Positions 62,134-64,000 of a stretch of 64,000 bases of DNA are shown piece after piece. A program made the position numbers and the translations under genes. This DNA comes from Parapedobacter flavus (GTDB lineage Bacteria > Bacteroidota > Bacteroidia > Sphingobacteriales > Sphingobacteriaceae): NCBI RefSeq assembly GCF_035818675.1, contig NZ_JAYKZZ010000010.1:161198-225197 (forward strand), given 5' to 3'. The stretch's first letter is position 1; every line of letters begins with the position of its first letter. The notes below the pieces were generated by a model, which saw nothing but the letters and a program-made list of their open reading frames with translations, was not told where the DNA came from and did not search any database.

Positions 62134-64000
62134 TTAAAAGGCCAATACGGTAACCTCCGTACGTCGGTTGGCTTGATGCTCGGCTCGCGAGCAAGGTATG
62201 CCATCGGCACAACGGTTAACCAATCGCGATTCGCCGTAGCCTTTAGCGACCATTCGGTCGCGCGCAATGCCCCTCGACACCAAATAATCTACTGCCGATT
62301 GGGCTCTACGCTGTGACAATGCCTCGTTGTACGCGTTGCTACCACGGCTATCCGTATGGCTCGATAATTCTATCTTCAGGGTCGGGTTGTCGCGCAGCGT
62401 GCGCACCAGCTCGTCCAATATCGCAGCGGCATCCGGACGGATGTTATGCTTATCGAAATCGTAATAGATGTTCTCCAATTCGAATGTCTGGCCCACTTGG
62501 AAGATCGGCTCCAACAATAGCGCTACTTCCAAGGTATCTGATTTCGTGATACCGTGCGTGCTTACTTTGGCCGAATCGGCATGGTAACCTTCTTTCTGGC
62601 CCAGTACGGTATAGGCTTGGTTGCGATCGAGCACAAACTCAAACGTACCTGTTCCACTGCTGCTCTTTTTCGCAACAATTTCGCGTACGCCGTCATATAA
62701 TGTCATGGACGCAGCTGGTAACCGCTCCCCTGTCGCTTTATTTGATGTAGTGCCTTTTAGGATAATAATGATTTTCGGCTTTTCGTATGAAAACGAATAG
62801 ATATCGTCACCGCCTTTGCCCCCACGGCGGTCGGACGACAGGAACCCACGGTACCCTAGTTCGTCTTCGGCATAAATGAGGTAGGCAAAGTCGTCGGCGG
62901 CACTGTTTACCGGATAACGGAGGTTTTCCGGTGTGCTCCATTGGGCTTTGCTCCCATTGGACTTGAACACATCCAGTCCGCCCATGCCTGCTAAGCCATC
63001 GGTTGAGTAGTAAAGCGTCCCGTCGGGTGCGATGTTGGGGAATAACTCATCCCCTGCCGTGTTTACGGTGGCTCCCGCATTTACCGGAGTTCCCCACGAA
63101 TGGTCTGACTGCCGTTCGCTGTACCAGATGTCAGTGCCTCCTTGGCCACCGGGCATATCACTGGAGAAATAAAGTGTGTTTTCATCCAGCGATAACGCGG
63201 CATGCCCTACTGAATAGTTTTTTACATCATTATAGGCAAACGGCTCGGCTGTCCAAACGCCATCCGTTTTCCGATAGATATACAATTCGAGTGTATTGGT
63301 ACGGTAACGGCGTCCATCCTCTTTCTGCAGCACGACATCCTTGCCCACATGCGTGCGTGTAACATATAACGTGTTACCACCTTTCTCGGCAGCAACAGGT
63401 CCTACGTGGAACTTCGCATCATTGATATTGGTGGTTGCTATCGATGGACTACCCAGGGTCCCGGACGATGACAATGGCGCGGTATACACACGCAGGAAAG
63501 CATTGCCTGTCCAACCGTAGGTGTGCGTGGCGGATTCATGACCGGGCTCGCCCGCATAGTATACCTCGTCGCCCACTGGGAAAACGGAAAACTCGGAGTT
63601 GTCGGTATTTACCGCCGCTTCGTTACGCAATCGGTGTAATGTTGGTGATGCCATCCAAAGCAATGCCGAATCACAACCGGCAATCTGTGCGGCCACGGCC
63701 GACGGATTCCCTGTCTTTGCCGCATAAGCTTCCAACTGGCGCTTTGCTTCGGCATACTTTCCGTTCACTTTGAGAACTTGTCCATAAAGGAGCAGGTGCT
63801 CAGCTGACGCGCCATCCTGCTGGACCACACGGGCATACCAGTTTTCGGCCGATTCGTAATCGTTCATCCGCCAGTAACTGGCGGCCAGCCGCTCCAGGTC
63901 CTCCAGCCGCGGCTTGCGCGTATAGACGAGCTTGGTATATATTTTTGCTGCGTTTGCATACTCATACTTCCGGTATGCCTCCTCCGCACGATCGCGCAGG
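62134..64000 (-). CDS. OmpA-family envelope protein with TPR and beta-propeller domains (PorE-like), N-terminus outside window
   Basis: At least 621 residues are visible; the start lies beyond the right edge. Order from the N-terminal side: TPR-like helices (EEAYRKYEYANAAKIYTKL and onward), a WD40-like PD40 beta-propeller (SAALSLDENTLYFSSDMPGG, LFPNIAPDGTLYYSTDGLAG), a carboxypeptidase-regulatory-like beta domain (GTTSNKATGERLPAASMTL), then an OmpA peptidoglycan-binding domain (IYYDFDKHNIRPDAA, LSSHTDSRGSNAYNEALSQR, GYGESRLVNRC). This layout is that of PorE, a component associated with the type IX secretion system, but similar proteins are numerous in the phylum. It anchors to peptidoglycan from the outer membrane. 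Confidence 0.82.
   Translation of the reverse strand, partial: LRDRAEEAYRKYEYANAAKIYTKLVYTRKPRLEDLERLAASYWRMNDYESAENWYARVVQQDGASAEHLLLYGQVLKVNGKYAEAKRQLEAYAAKTGNPSAVAAQIAGCDSALLWMASPTLHRLRNEAAVNTDNSEFSVFPVGDEVYYAGEPGHESATHTYGWTGNAFLRVYTAPLSSSGTLGSPSIATTNINDAKFHVGPVAAEKGGNTLYVTRTHVGKDVVLQKEDGRRYRTNTLELYIYRKTDGVWTAEPFAYNDVKNYSVGHAALSLDENTLYFSSDMPGGQGGTDIWYSERQSDHSWGTPVNAGATVNTAGDELFPNIAPDGTLYYSTDGLAGMGGLDVFKSNGSKAQWSTPENLRYPVNSAADDFAYLIYAEDELGYRGFLSSDRRGGKGGDDIYSFSYEKPKIIIILKGTTSNKATGERLPAASMTLYDGVREIVAKKSSSGTGTFEFVLDRNQAYTVLGQKEGYHADSAKVSTHGITKSDTLEVALLLEPIFQVGQTFELENIYYDFDKHNIRPDAAAILDELVRTLRDNPTLKIELSSHTDSRGSNAYNEALSQRRAQSAVDYLVSRGIARDRMVAKGYGESRLVNRCADGIPCSRAEHQANRRTEVTVLAF

Overview
The window looks like a chromosomal segment of a Bacteroidota bacterium, most likely of the Sphingobacteriaceae type. 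The signs are intact TAnnTTTG-type -7 promoter boxes, a near absence of Shine-Dalgarno sequences, many SPII lipoproteins, the DUF1080 and Gfo/Idh protein families, and futalosine-type menaquinone genes. Genus is not determined. No rRNA, tRNA or CRISPR array was seen.

Positions 1-41,000 are a large accessory locus for surface or exopolysaccharide. An IS4-type transposase tail lies flush against a single-module NRPS (C-A-nMT-T-TE, predicted to make N-methylglycine), followed by a flippase, a beta-helix lipoprotein and four glycosyltransferases on the plus strand. A tight minus-strand operon of about 14 kb (26521 down to 12315) encodes a half-size TolC-like protein, a Wzc-like chain-length protein, an O-antigen ligase/polymerase, a 27-residue membrane microprotein, glycosyltransferases, a second flippase, a polysaccharide pyruvyl transferase, a nitroreductase-like protein and a GMC dehydrogenase with its small subunit. 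Single-gene units encode exported lipoproteins: a clan GH-A glycosidase, a sorbosone/glucose dehydrogenase-like protein and an esterase. A response regulator is paired with a polyprenyl-phosphate sugar transferase that carries its own degenerate receiver domain. A further minus-strand operon (39763 down to 33656) has an ABC exporter, two glycosyltransferases, a methyltransferase and a UbiA-family prenyltransferase. The locus ends in decayed DNA near 40-41 kb.

The most notable signal is a shared palindrome, consensus TTTGTAGT-N6-ACTACAAA, found at six places in this locus only. At five of them a Bacteroidota -7 box begins 47-48 bp from the palindrome's promoter-proximal edge. This suggests a dedicated activator that switches on the scattered transcription units together.

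Positions 41,000-64,000 are mostly housekeeping: a sugar-catabolism locus (HEAT/DUF1080 protein, Gfo/Idh oxidoreductase, divergent ROK regulator), an Sfp-type phosphopantetheinyl transferase that could activate the NRPS, a membrane glycosyltransferase, a Nudix hydrolase, an acyl-ACP desaturase, arginine deiminase, a GlmM-type mutase, a PAP2 phosphatase, a ZIP transporter, menaquinone genes mqnA and mqnE, an MsbA-like exporter, an aromatic aminotransferase with prephenate dehydrogenase, and a partial OmpA/PorE-like envelope protein running off the right edge. Upstream of arginine deiminase lies an 11-bp-phased array of ATCGTAT motifs.
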